From Pontibacter sp. SGAir0037 (GTDB lineage Bacteria; Bacteroidota; Bacteroidia; Cytophagales; Hymenobacteraceae), in assembly GCF_005491705.1 (NCBI RefSeq), contig NZ_CP028092.1, positions 2,294,001 through 2,358,000 of the forward strand: a stretch of 64,000 bases of DNA, written 5' to 3'. Both the position numbers and the translations under genes were made by a program. This document shows positions 49,655-57,263 of the stretch, one piece after another. The first letter of the stretch is position 1; each line of letters begins with the position of its first letter. The notes beneath the pieces were generated by a model. It saw nothing but the letters and a program-made list of their open reading frames with translations. It was not told where the DNA came from and did not search any database.

Positions 49655-50510
49655 ATTATCACTTAGACACATAGGCAAGCTTATTATTTTGCTGAAGCTG
49701 GCATTGGTGGCCTTTCTGGTTATAAAGATACTAACTGATGGGGATGCCAGCAGTTTCAGTTTGCCGGTTAACAGCAGCTTCTTCATGTTTGTGGTAGCCG
49801 GCTTTCTGGCCCAACTGGTGGATGGTACGCTGGGAATGGCTTATGGCGTAAGCTGCTCTACGCTGCTGTTGAATTTCGGCATATCGCCAGCTGTAGCCTC
49901 GGCGAGTGTGCATACCGCAGAGGTATTCACTACAGGTGTATCAGGCCTTTCGCACCTGTTCCTTAAAAATGTAAACATGAAGCTGTTTCTCAAGATTGTG
50001 GTGCCAGGTGTGATTGGTGCTGTAATAGGAGCCTGGCTTATCTCTGATTTTTTTGATGGCGGCGTTATCAAGCCTTATATCTCAGCTTACCTGTTAATTA
50101 TGGGGATCCGATTGGTTGTGAAAAGTTTTAAACCTGTTCAGCCAAAAGAAGCTGCAAAAAGGGTTTCGCTTCTGGGCTTTGTAGGTGGATTCTGCGATGC
50201 CATCGGCGGTGGCGGCTGGGGACCGATTGTAACTACTAATCTTATTTTTCAGGGTAAAACTCCAAAAGAAACGATAGGAACAGTAAATACAGCAGAGTTC
50301 TTTGTGGCTTTCTTCAGCACCGGGGTGTTTTTGTTTTTTGTGGGGATAGACAGCTGGCCTATCATACTGGGGCTGATTATCGGAGGCGTGCTGGCCGCTC
50401 CTATTGGTGCGGTTATGGCTAAACGCGTGAAGCCTAAAACGCTCATGCTGCTGGTGGGTAACCTTATTATACTTATCTCTGCTTATACCATTTATAAAAG
50501 CCTGATTTAA
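49644..50510 (+). CDS. TSUP (TauE/SafE) family permease
   Basis: 288 residues with about eight helices. The family core is seen as V-D-G-T-L-G-M-A-Y-G-V (near 61-71) and G-F-V-G-G-F-C-D-A-I-G-G-G-G-W-G-P (near 175-191), the duplicated half-domain signature of TSUP proteins. These export or import sulfite, sulfonates, thiosulfate or related organic anions; the direction and substrate here are unknown. The 11-base overlap with the DUF2490 gene gives translational coupling. It is the last gene of the locus that follows Rrf2. Confidence 0.88.
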   Translation: MTNKLSLRHIGKLIILLKLALVAFLVIKILTDGDASSFSLPVNSSFFMFVVAGFLAQLVDGTLGMAYGVSCSTLLLNFGISPAVASASVHTAEVFTTGVSGLSHLFLKNVNMKLFLKIVVPGVIGAVIGAWLISDFFDGGVIKPYISAYLLIMGIRLVVKSFKPVQPKEAAKRVSLLGFVGGFCDAIGGGGWGPIVTTNLIFQGKTPKETIGTVNTAEFFVAFFSTGVFLFFVGIDSWPIILGLIIGGVLAAPIGAVMAKRVKPKTLMLLVGNLIILISAYTIYKSLI

Positions 50511-50626
50511 ATGGCCTGCACCTTCTGCAGCCTGACCTCTTGCTTGTTACTACCTACTTATGTAAGTATAAAACAAAATATAGCAGAATTAAGTATCGTT
50601 TAAGAGGTCTAGCTTAGCATCTGAAA

Positions 50627-51085
50627 ATGGAAGGTATTTTTAACACAACAGGAAACTTAGCACCTGCTACGTATCACTACACACCCCAGAACGAACAGGA
50701 AGCCTGGATTGCCATTATGCACGCCTGTATAGCCGTGGATGAAAACGTAGCGGACGAAGAACTGGAAGCGTTGGCACAAACACTGGCAAGCAAGTCCTTG
50801 TTTGAAGGGCACGATGTGCTGGCTTACAGCAAAAAGGTATTTTATGCACATGCCCAGATCGGCAGTAAACAGATGATCGATATTTCAGTTGATAGGATAT
50901 CTCCTGAAAACAAAGCAACACTTTTTGCACAAACCATTCAGCTTGTCTTAGCCGATTGTGTGGTGGCTGACCAGGAAAAAGAACTGATAGAATACCTTTA
51001 CTCTGCCCTTGATCTGGAAGCCGGTCAGGCCAGCAAGATTGTAGATGTTATCCGCATCCTCAACAAAGGCAATATTTGCCTGTAA
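50627..51085 (+). CDS. TerB-like (tellurite-resistance fold) cytoplasmic protein
   Basis: 152 residues, all helical. Paired helices with an acidic turn (I-A-V-D-E-N-V-A-D-E-E-L near 37-48, then V-L-A-D-C-V-V-A-D-Q-E-K-E near 111-123) match the TerB-type repeat, where aspartates at the hinge bind metal. TerB proteins come with tellurite and phage-resistance complexes, but no other ter gene is in the window, so it is an orphan copy of the fold. Function not predictable. Confidence 0.7.
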   Translation: MEGIFNTTGNLAPATYHYTPQNEQEAWIAIMHACIAVDENVADEELEALAQTLASKSLFEGHDVLAYSKKVFYAHAQIGSKQMIDISVDRISPENKATLFAQTIQLVLADCVVADQEKELIEYLYSALDLEAGQASKIVDVIRILNKGNICL

Positions 51086-51140
51086 AGCGAAACTGCTAGC
51101 TTAGGAAAAAGTGTACTTCCTATCTTACGTGTATCTTTCT

Positions 51141-51148
51141 TATCTTCG
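51141..51148 (+). promoter_or_regulatory. Candidate -7-like box of the 51164 gene
   Basis: TATCTTCG, a one-base variant of TAnnTTTG, 15 bases before the ATG at 51164. Weak by itself. Confidence 0.3.
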
Positions 51149-51163
51149 CACAAAAGAGCAGAC

Positions 51164-51592
51164 ATGAAACTGATTGGAGATATAGGCCGGATCAAAGCCA
51201 CCAGAGATTCACAAAACCAGGATATTGAAGTACACATTGATAAGGTAGAATACATTACCTCAAAAAAAGACGGGAAGTATTTTCAGGAATTCAATTATAT
51301 AGATGAACTGGATACTCCCCTTATTTTGACAGGCGACTGCCTGGCGCTGATAGTTGACAAAAACGCTGCAGAAGGAGAATATGATTTTAAAGTATACGAC
51401 AAAAACGGCGATGACTATGAGCTGAACTCTTTCAAAGTGCTCTATTTAACCACCGCATATGATTTCGATGCCGATCTGACCATTCTGACATCTGTTGATT
51501 ATACAGTAACTGTTTCGAATGATGCATATAAGCAGATGAAGGCGGAACGGAACAAAGAGAAAAAGAAGAAAGGCAAAGGCCGCAGAAACTAG
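51164..51592 (+). CDS. Hypothetical protein with a basic tail
   Basis: 142 residues. Beta-rich body (I-D-K-V-E-Y-I-T-S-K-K-D near 24-35; F-D-A-D-L-T-I-L-T-S-V-D-Y-T-V near 102-116) and a Lys/Arg tail (R-N-K-E-K-K-K-K-G-K-G-R-R-N). I do not recognise a family. Followed 11 bases later by a 54-base perfect palindrome. Coding supported by clean frame and promoter-like box. Confidence 0.6.
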   Translation: MKLIGDIGRIKATRDSQNQDIEVHIDKVEYITSKKDGKYFQEFNYIDELDTPLILTGDCLALIVDKNAAEGEYDFKVYDKNGDDYELNSFKVLYLTTAYDFDADLTILTSVDYTVTVSNDAYKQMKAERNKEKKKKGKGRRN

Positions 51593-51603
51593 CATATGCA
51601 CAT

Positions 51604-51657
51604 CATGCCGGAGGCCCTGCTTTAGTATTGCAATACTAAAGCAGGGCCTCCGGCATG
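51604..51657. terminator. 54-bp perfect palindrome between convergent genes
   Basis: Positions 51604-51630 are the exact reverse complement of 51631-51657, with no spacer. It lies between the stops at 51592 and 51672. The stem is very GC-rich at its base, and no long T tract follows. It may be a bidirectional terminator. Confidence 0.65.
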
Positions 51658-51671
51658 TATAAAATAGGTAT

Positions 51672-51911
51672 TTAGATCCAGCTTCTACGCTCGCTAAAGT
51701 GATTACAGCCGAATTGGGCACCGGTAATCATTTCGAATTGCTGCGGTGTGTTGTTTTCCATCACAGCATCGTGCACCAGCGGCAGTACATACTCCGGATT
51801 CATACCAGTCTTGCCACTTAGTTCATCACATACACCAAAAGCGTCGCTTTCTATTTTCACCTGTTCCGGTTTCTGTTCCCAGTGATTACAGTTATTGCAA
51901 ATAGCTTCCAT
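51672..51911 (-). CDS. Small cysteine-rich protein, probably zinc-binding
   Basis: 79 residues. C-N-N-C at 5-8, a third Cys in F-G-V-C-D near 28 and a fourth in F-G-C-N-H-F near 69, with two histidines (one beside the C-N-N-C, one at the last Cys) that may complete the site. Acidic with no signal peptide. I do not recognise the family; a zinc-ribbon-like fold is inferred from the Cys pattern. It is on the same strand as the TcmP gene, but 312 bases apart, and not the usual TcmP partner. Confidence 0.6.
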   Translation of the reverse strand: MEAICNNCNHWEQKPEQVKIESDAFGVCDELSGKTGMNPEYVLPLVHDAVMENNTPQQFEMITGAQFGCNHFSERRSWI

Positions 51912-52223
51912 ATATCGAATATTTTAGTTCTACATCAGTTATAGAACCTTATACTCCTAACCAAGCCATTCAGGTTTCAGATATTGTACTTTATTAACCG
52001 AAACAGCAGGATGCACAGCTAGCAAAACAGGGTAAACAAACCAGATAAAGAAGTAAAGAACAGGCTTTAATTAAATACAGAGCTATTTTCAAACATAAAA
52101 CAAGGGAATAAACTGCAGGCTTTATCATTATTTAGATTTATTAAAAATAATACTTTAACAAGTTTAATCCTGCTGTTCCAGACTGCTTTAACAAGTCAAG
52201 TTCACAAACAATTTATGAGGTAC
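51912..52223. other. AT-rich spacer between TcmP and small Cys protein
   Basis: No gene or strong terminator. A ten-base repeat, TTTAACAAGT, occurs at 52153 and 52189. Its meaning is unclear. Confidence 0.35.
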
Positions 52224-53348
52224 TTACTTATATGCTATGATGGATGAAAAACTAACTTTCTTCATTGGCTGCCTTGAAACAGGATTGATGGCTTCCACTA
52301 CCCCTTCTTTTTTGAGCTGCTCAAAAGCTTCTTTGTAATTCCCCCTGATATAATTGGTGCCGATGTTATGGTGCCTGTAGATACTCTCGATGGGAAGGTT
52401 GTGATAATAACCGGCCTTAGCAGCCAGCTCAGTAACAAGATTTTTTATAGAATACCTGTACTGCTCCTGGAACAGGGAAAGCTGATGTTTGATATTGGCT
52501 CCAAATAAAGGCACGCCGTCCTCCTGGTAATCGCTGTACATGAGCAGCAACTCCTTCATTTTCATGTAAGCATCTTCTGTTTTCGATACAAAAAAGATGT
52601 AGTGCCCCGTTTGGTGTTTCTTAGGCAGGCTTATTTTAAAACGGAATGTCTTGTAGCTTTTTTCCCGGAAAATATCTTCAAAGCTATCCATTATGAAATC
52701 CTCCCGCTGGGCAGCATCCTGGTAACGCTCACAAAACTCCCTGATCTTTTCAACCCGCTCAGGACCGAAGATATCCAGCAACAGGTCTCCTTGCTCTGTC
52801 TGCAGAATAGCCGTGCGCACCTTGGCCGGATTAAACAGCATAAACAAATCAAGCCCCCATCTTCGGATACTCTGCAACAGGAGCTGCTGCGAAAATTTAT
52901 AGCCGAACGGGTCTAGATAAAGCAGGCTGGGCGTATCGGTGCCAAGCAGTTTAACCAGCAAACTAAAGTTAGCTTCCTCCTGCAGCATAACCGGCTTATG
53001 CACCAACTCATCGTAGTATGGCAATTGTTCGAGATTGGTTTTAAGTTTTGCTACAACGGCCTGCTTTTCGTCGTTAAAAAAAGTCCTGACAGTTTTGTTA
53101 AGGTTATACTTCTCGATGGAGCCAAAAATACTATTCAGAATTTTAACAGGTGTAGCCGGCTTTCCGTGCTCTGGCTTCCCCTCACCGGCATAGAGGTCGA
53201 TAAAGGCAAGCGTTGGCAAAGACCTGTAGCGCTGCCCCTGTAGCATGGTACTGCACCAGGACTTGAAGAACTCGTTTAACAATTCTGATTTTATTTCGGC
53301 AGAACTCCGCTGAATTTTAAAGAAATCGTTTGTATCGACAGTCGCCAT
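52224..53348 (-). CDS. tcmP: Three-Cys-motif partner (TcmP) methyltransferase-like protein, orphan
   Basis: 374 residues. F-I-D-L-Y-A-G-E-G-K-P near 48-58 is a SAM-binding motif I-like loop and L-L-Y-L-D-P-F-G near 140-147 resembles motif IV (D-P-F-G), both as in TcmP proteins, which are Rossmann-fold methyltransferase-like partners of the 'three-Cys-motif' (DUF5131) protein found in phage and mobile regions. No DUF5131 neighbour is visible, so this copy stands alone. The C-terminal third (W-x-x-Y) has an extra helical region ending S-S-I-I-A-Y-K. A minus-strand -7 box (TAATTTTG) lies at 53439-53446. Role not established; sometimes connected with defence. Confidence 0.7.
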   Translation of the reverse strand: MATVDTNDFFKIQRSSAEIKSELLNEFFKSWCSTMLQGQRYRSLPTLAFIDLYAGEGKPEHGKPATPVKILNSIFGSIEKYNLNKTVRTFFNDEKQAVVAKLKTNLEQLPYYDELVHKPVMLQEEANFSLLVKLLGTDTPSLLYLDPFGYKFSQQLLLQSIRRWGLDLFMLFNPAKVRTAILQTEQGDLLLDIFGPERVEKIREFCERYQDAAQREDFIMDSFEDIFREKSYKTFRFKISLPKKHQTGHYIFFVSKTEDAYMKMKELLLMYSDYQEDGVPLFGANIKHQLSLFQEQYRYSIKNLVTELAAKAGYYHNLPIESIYRHHNIGTNYIRGNYKEAFEQLKKEGVVEAINPVSRQPMKKVSFSSIIAYK

Positions 53349-53646
53349 AAAGAATTTATTCTTTTAAAAGCCAATTACCTCCTTCTTCCCTTTCAGCTTT
53401 TAACAGAGCACAAAAACATTAGCTTTTATAGAGGGATGCAAAATTAATATAAAAGCTGGAAAAGCTGCTGAAATTTCCTGCTCCCGACAAGCTACTCCAC
53501 ATATTAAAATAGTTGGGTATAAAAAAGGGGCGCCTCTTACCGGCAAAGCTTCAGGGGCAGGAACATTTTGCATGCTATATGAAAACAAATTAGATTTACA
53601 CCTTAGTTGTTTATTACCTTATCAAGAAACTGCAGCAGCATAAAGA

Positions 53647-54075
53647 ATGGTTGAATTAAATTTGGAGAGTTTATACGCGGATGCGGTTTTACAAATTCAA
53701 TACTCAAAAAGTGCTTCGCTTCTGCACCTTACCTTTCTGAAAACTCCTGAAAAGCAGCAGTTCAGAAATGCTTATAAGCTAGCTATTGATGTGGCCTTAA
53801 GAAAGGGAGCACACTACTGGCTATCTGATGCGCGACAAATAAAAGAAATGCTTCCCGAAAATCAGGGTTGGCTGGTGCAGGAAATGCAGCCATTACTACA
53901 GTCTCAACTCCGCAGGTTTGCTATTGTAATGGCGCCTGAATGTTTTGTTATGACCAGCCCTGATAAAGTGTATGAAAAGCCGGCACAGGCAAGCGCAGAA
54001 CATCTGAAGGGTATAACGAAAGTACATTTCGAGATGGATGCCGCTTTTAGCTGGCTGTCTTCTGAGGAAAGGTAA
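53647..54075 (+). CDS. STAS/SpoIIAA-like protein
   Basis: 142 residues. Strands and helices alternate as in SpoIIAA-like (STAS/SEC14-type) domains: A-V-L-Q-I-Q-Y-S-K-S near 14-23, R-N-A-Y-K-L-A-I-D-V-A near 40-50, Y-W-L-S-D-A-R-Q-I near 57-65, then F-A-I-V-M-A-P-E-C-F. Many Cytophagales encode such a stand-alone protein of unknown function near sensor genes. No anti-sigma partner is seen. The 117-base gap to the response regulator may be co-transcribed, by inference. Confidence 0.6.
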   Translation: MVELNLESLYADAVLQIQYSKSASLLHLTFLKTPEKQQFRNAYKLAIDVALRKGAHYWLSDARQIKEMLPENQGWLVQEMQPLLQSQLRRFAIVMAPECFVMTSPDKVYEKPAQASAEHLKGITKVHFEMDAAFSWLSSEER

Positions 54076-54192
54076 TTCAACCAGGTACTGGCAAGCTCTC
54101 CTCTAAGCGGGAAAAGCAAAGGCTGCAAAGTGTAATAAACTATTTTTACTGTTCCAGATTCTTTTCAGAATTGCTGATCATTTTAGCGGCTT

Positions 54193-54870
54193 ATGAAAAT
54201 ACTTGTTATAGAAGATGAACCCGACATGCTGGGCAACATTGTCTGGTCGCTGGAGGAAGAAAAGTATGTAGTAGAAACGGCCACCACTTTTGACGCTGCT
54301 CTTGAAAAAATAAACCTCTACCAATACGACTGCATCCTGCTGGATATTTCGTTGCCTGACGGAAACGGTTTAGTGATTCTGGAAGAACTCAAAAAGCTGG
54401 ATGCTACACAGGGAGTGATCATTGTATCAGCAAAAAACTCCGTAGACGATAAGGTAGCCGGTTTGGATTTAGGGGCCGATGATTACCTGCCAAAGCCATT
54501 CCACATGGCAGAGCTGCACGCAAGGGTAAAATCGGTGCTACGCAGAAGGAAGTTTGAAGGAAACCGGATTATTGAACTGGGCAATTTACGCATAGACCCG
54601 GATGAAAGAACAGTATATGTAAACCAGGAGCAACTGGTGCTGAACCGGAAAGAGTATGATATTCTGCTCTACTTTGTTTCTAATAAAAACCGCCTGGTAA
54701 GTAAAACTGCTTTGGGCGAGCATGTGTGGGGCGACCAGATAGATGAGGCAGACAGCTTCGATTTTATTTATTCCCAGATAAAAAACCTCCGGAAAAAACT
54801 GAAGGAGCATGATGCCCAATTAGAAATACAGGCAGTTTACGGCATTGGTTATAAACTGCTGCTCTTATGA
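54193..54870 (+). CDS. OmpR/PhoB-family response regulator
   Basis: 225 residues. Receiver domain with E-D-E at 7-9, phosphoacceptor Asp51 in I-L-L-D-I-S-L-P, and the Lys near 100 in L-P-K-P-F; then an OmpR-type winged helix (about 125-222) with L-N-R-K-E-Y-D-I-L and I-Y-S-Q-I-K-N-L-R-K-K-L. The stop overlaps the kinase ATG (ATGA at 54867-54870), so the two are coupled. Signal unknown. Confidence 0.95.
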   Translation: MKILVIEDEPDMLGNIVWSLEEEKYVVETATTFDAALEKINLYQYDCILLDISLPDGNGLVILEELKKLDATQGVIIVSAKNSVDDKVAGLDLGADDYLPKPFHMAELHARVKSVLRRRKFEGNRIIELGNLRIDPDERTVYVNQEQLVLNRKEYDILLYFVSNKNRLVSKTALGEHVWGDQIDEADSFDFIYSQIKNLRKKLKEHDAQLEIQAVYGIGYKLLLL

Positions 54871-56138
54871 AGTTACTCAACCATACCCTTCGTTATTTTG
54901 CTGCAGCTCTGTTTGTTATTATCACGGGCTGGGCCGGTTTATTTTACTATAACCTGCTCGACGAAATTTACGACAGCCTGGACGATGGGCTGGAAAACTA
55001 TAAGATCCTCATCATAAAAAGAGCAGAAGTAGACAGCACTATTCTGCACAAAACTGGTTTTGATGAAGATAACTACTCTATTAAGCCGGTAGCTGCCCCT
55101 CACGCACTCAGCTTCAGAGACATTTACAGCGATACCACCATGTTTATGGAAAACGAGCAGGACTATGAACCTGTTCGCATGCTGACCACTGTATTTCGAC
55201 AGCACAACCGGTTTTATGAGCTGCGCGTGGTAAACACCATGATTGAGACCGACGATCTGATAGAAGACCTGCTATACTCTATTCTGTGGCTCTACCTAGG
55301 CTTGATTGCCACCATTCTTTTACTAAACAATTTTCTTCTGAAAAGGATCTGGATGCCTTTCTACTCCCTGCTACAACAGCTCAGGCACTATCGCCTAGAA
55401 AAACAGGACACCGTTGTGTTTGAGGAAACCAATGTGGCTGAGTTTAAGGAGCTGAACCATGCGGTAGCAAAGCTGCTTCAGAATACAACCAACACCTACC
55501 TCAGCCAAAAACAATTTATCGAGAATGCCTCACACGAACTGCAAACACCTCTTGCCATTAGCCTAAACAAGTTGGAGTTACTGCTGGAGCAAAACAACCT
55601 TACTGAAGATCAGGTGCAGCTGTTAGCCAGCAGTATACACAACCTGGAACGCATGGCAAGGTTAAACAAATCTTTACTGCTAATTTCTAAAATTGAAAAC
55701 AAGCAGTTCCACGTGGAGGAAGAAATAAACCTGAACCAGCTACTTCAATCTCTTGCAGAGGACTTTTCGGATCAGGCTGCTTTTAAAAACATTACGCTCT
55801 CCGTAGAAGAAAATGGTGTCTGCCAGGTTGCCATGAACCCGGATCTTGCTACTATTCTGCTTAGCAACCTCTTAAAAAACGCTATTATTCATAACCATAC
55901 AGGAGGCTATGTGCTGGTAAAGGTTAGCCCTTTACAACTGCTGATAGAAAATAGCGGTAAAGGAAGCTCTTTAGACACGAATAAGATGTTTGAGCGTTTC
56001 CAGCGAGACGGGCAAAATCCTACTTCAACCGGTTTGGGCTTACCAATTGTGAAGGCGATAACAGCTTTGTATGGTTTTAAAATCAGCTATACTTACCAGG
56101 ATAAACATATCATGCGGCTGGATTTAAAGGTGAAGTGA
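54867..56138 (+). CDS. HisKA sensor histidine kinase
   Basis: 423 residues. Two membrane helices (about 5-27 and 135-160) flanking a short periplasmic domain, then a HisKA dimerisation domain with the phosphoacceptor His in A-S-H-E-L-Q-T-P-L-A-I-S, and a HATPase_c domain with N-L-L-K-N-A-I-I-H-N and G-L-G-L-P-I-V. The kinase is of the PhoR/EnvZ-like kind without HAMP. Overlaps the regulator by 4 bases. Ligand not predictable from the short periplasmic loop. Confidence 0.93.
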   Translation: MKLLNHTLRYFAAALFVIITGWAGLFYYNLLDEIYDSLDDGLENYKILIIKRAEVDSTILHKTGFDEDNYSIKPVAAPHALSFRDIYSDTTMFMENEQDYEPVRMLTTVFRQHNRFYELRVVNTMIETDDLIEDLLYSILWLYLGLIATILLLNNFLLKRIWMPFYSLLQQLRHYRLEKQDTVVFEETNVAEFKELNHAVAKLLQNTTNTYLSQKQFIENASHELQTPLAISLNKLELLLEQNNLTEDQVQLLASSIHNLERMARLNKSLLLISKIENKQFHVEEEINLNQLLQSLAEDFSDQAAFKNITLSVEENGVCQVAMNPDLATILLSNLLKNAIIHNHTGGYVLVKVSPLQLLIENSGKGSSLDTNKMFERFQRDGQNPTSTGLGLPIVKAITALYGFKISYTYQDKHIMRLDLKVK

Positions 56139-56241
56139 TGTTAGGTTCTTTTTCACAAGAAGTTTTCATTCCCAATTCTTTCCAGATTCAGCCTCTACTT
56201 TAGTGTCCTTCATATTTTGTTTAACCTTACGTGTTCAATTG

Positions 56242-57174
56242 ATGAAACTAAAGATGTTATCACTGGCTTTCCTTCTTTTCTCCTGCATCTGTTTTTTACC
56301 GAACAGCAAAGGCATGCAACAGCCTGAAACGTCGGCTAACGTTGCTGTTACTTACCTGAGCATTTATCCGGCGGCTAAAGGTTTGACTTTGCTGCAGCAA
56401 ACCTCCAAAGGAAGTCTAGCACAACCTGTAGCACACTGGGAACTGCCACCTGAATTGCGGGAAGTATCTGGTATTGCGCTGGTGCAGGATAATGTAATGG
56501 CCTGCATCCAGGATGAAGAAGGGATTATTTTTCTTTACGATCTTGAAAAGAAAAACATAACGCAAAAGATTCCCTTTGCACAACCCGGAGACTATGAAGA
56601 GATTGTAATTGTAGGCCAGACGGCTTATGTATTGAGAAGCGACGGAGTTATTCTTGAAGTGTCAGATTTCAGAAACGGTAACCCGAAAACAAAATCCTAT
56701 ACTTCTGTTCTGGCTCCTACACAAGATACAGAAGGCCTTGCCTACGATAAAAAAGCCAATAGATTACTGATAGCCTGCAAAGGGTACGACGAGAAACTGG
56801 GCCACTATAAAGGGGTCTATGCTTTTTCTTTATCAGGCAAAAAGATGCAAGCTTCTCCGCTGCTAAAAATTTCATTGGAGCAGCCAGAACTCGCTCATAA
56901 CCCCAAAAAACATAAGAACCTTTATGATGTGCTACAGCCGTCGTCACTGGAAGTGCATCCTATAACAGGAGAATTATACCTTCTGGATGCTAAGAATTAT
57001 TACCTGATAACCTTGGACAATGATGGAAGCATTAAAAAGAAAGTTGTGTTGGATAAAGCCCAGTTACGACAAGCCGAAGGCTTAACGTTTAACAGCAAAG
57101 GGGAAATGTTTATTTCGAGCGAGGGTAGCAAAAAAGGAAAAGCGGTTATCTTAAAGTATTCCTCAGGTATTTAG
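56242..57174 (+). CDS. SdiA-regulated/beta-propeller-like secreted protein
   Basis: 310 residues from the ATG at 56242 (56203 is less likely). N-terminal signal (A-F-L-L-F-S-C-I-C-F) which could include a lipobox. A beta-propeller of the SdiA-regulated type follows, with R-E-V-S-G-I-A-L near 70, D-T-E-G-L-A-Y-D near 155, P-S-S-L-E-V-H-P near 230 and R-Q-A-E-G-L-T-F near 275, the repeat E-G-[LI]-A-x strand spacing of the family. Function unknown; neighbours on the left are the two-component pair. Confidence 0.75.
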   Translation: MKLKMLSLAFLLFSCICFLPNSKGMQQPETSANVAVTYLSIYPAAKGLTLLQQTSKGSLAQPVAHWELPPELREVSGIALVQDNVMACIQDEEGIIFLYDLEKKNITQKIPFAQPGDYEEIVIVGQTAYVLRSDGVILEVSDFRNGNPKTKSYTSVLAPTQDTEGLAYDKKANRLLIACKGYDEKLGHYKGVYAFSLSGKKMQASPLLKISLEQPELAHNPKKHKNLYDVLQPSSLEVHPITGELYLLDAKNYYLITLDNDGSIKKKVVLDKAQLRQAEGLTFNSKGEMFISSEGSKKGKAVILKYSSGI

Positions 57175-57196
57175 ATGCCACTATTTTAAGGTAAAG

Positions 57197-57256
57197 ATAT
57201 GCTATAGGCACATGAACTGCCAGCGTGACAAAGCAGATCATGTGCCTATAGCATAT
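57197..57256. terminator. Bidirectional terminator, 19-bp perfect arms
   Basis: Arms 57197-57215 and 57238-57256 with a 22-base loop, between convergent genes ending at 57174 and 57264. Confidence 0.8.
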
Positions 57257-57263
57257 TTAACTG

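Noticed and set aside
51672..51911. The 79-residue Cys protein as the classical DUF5131 partner of TcmP
   Set aside because: Too short, different Cys spacing, and 312 bases away. Kept only as an open question.
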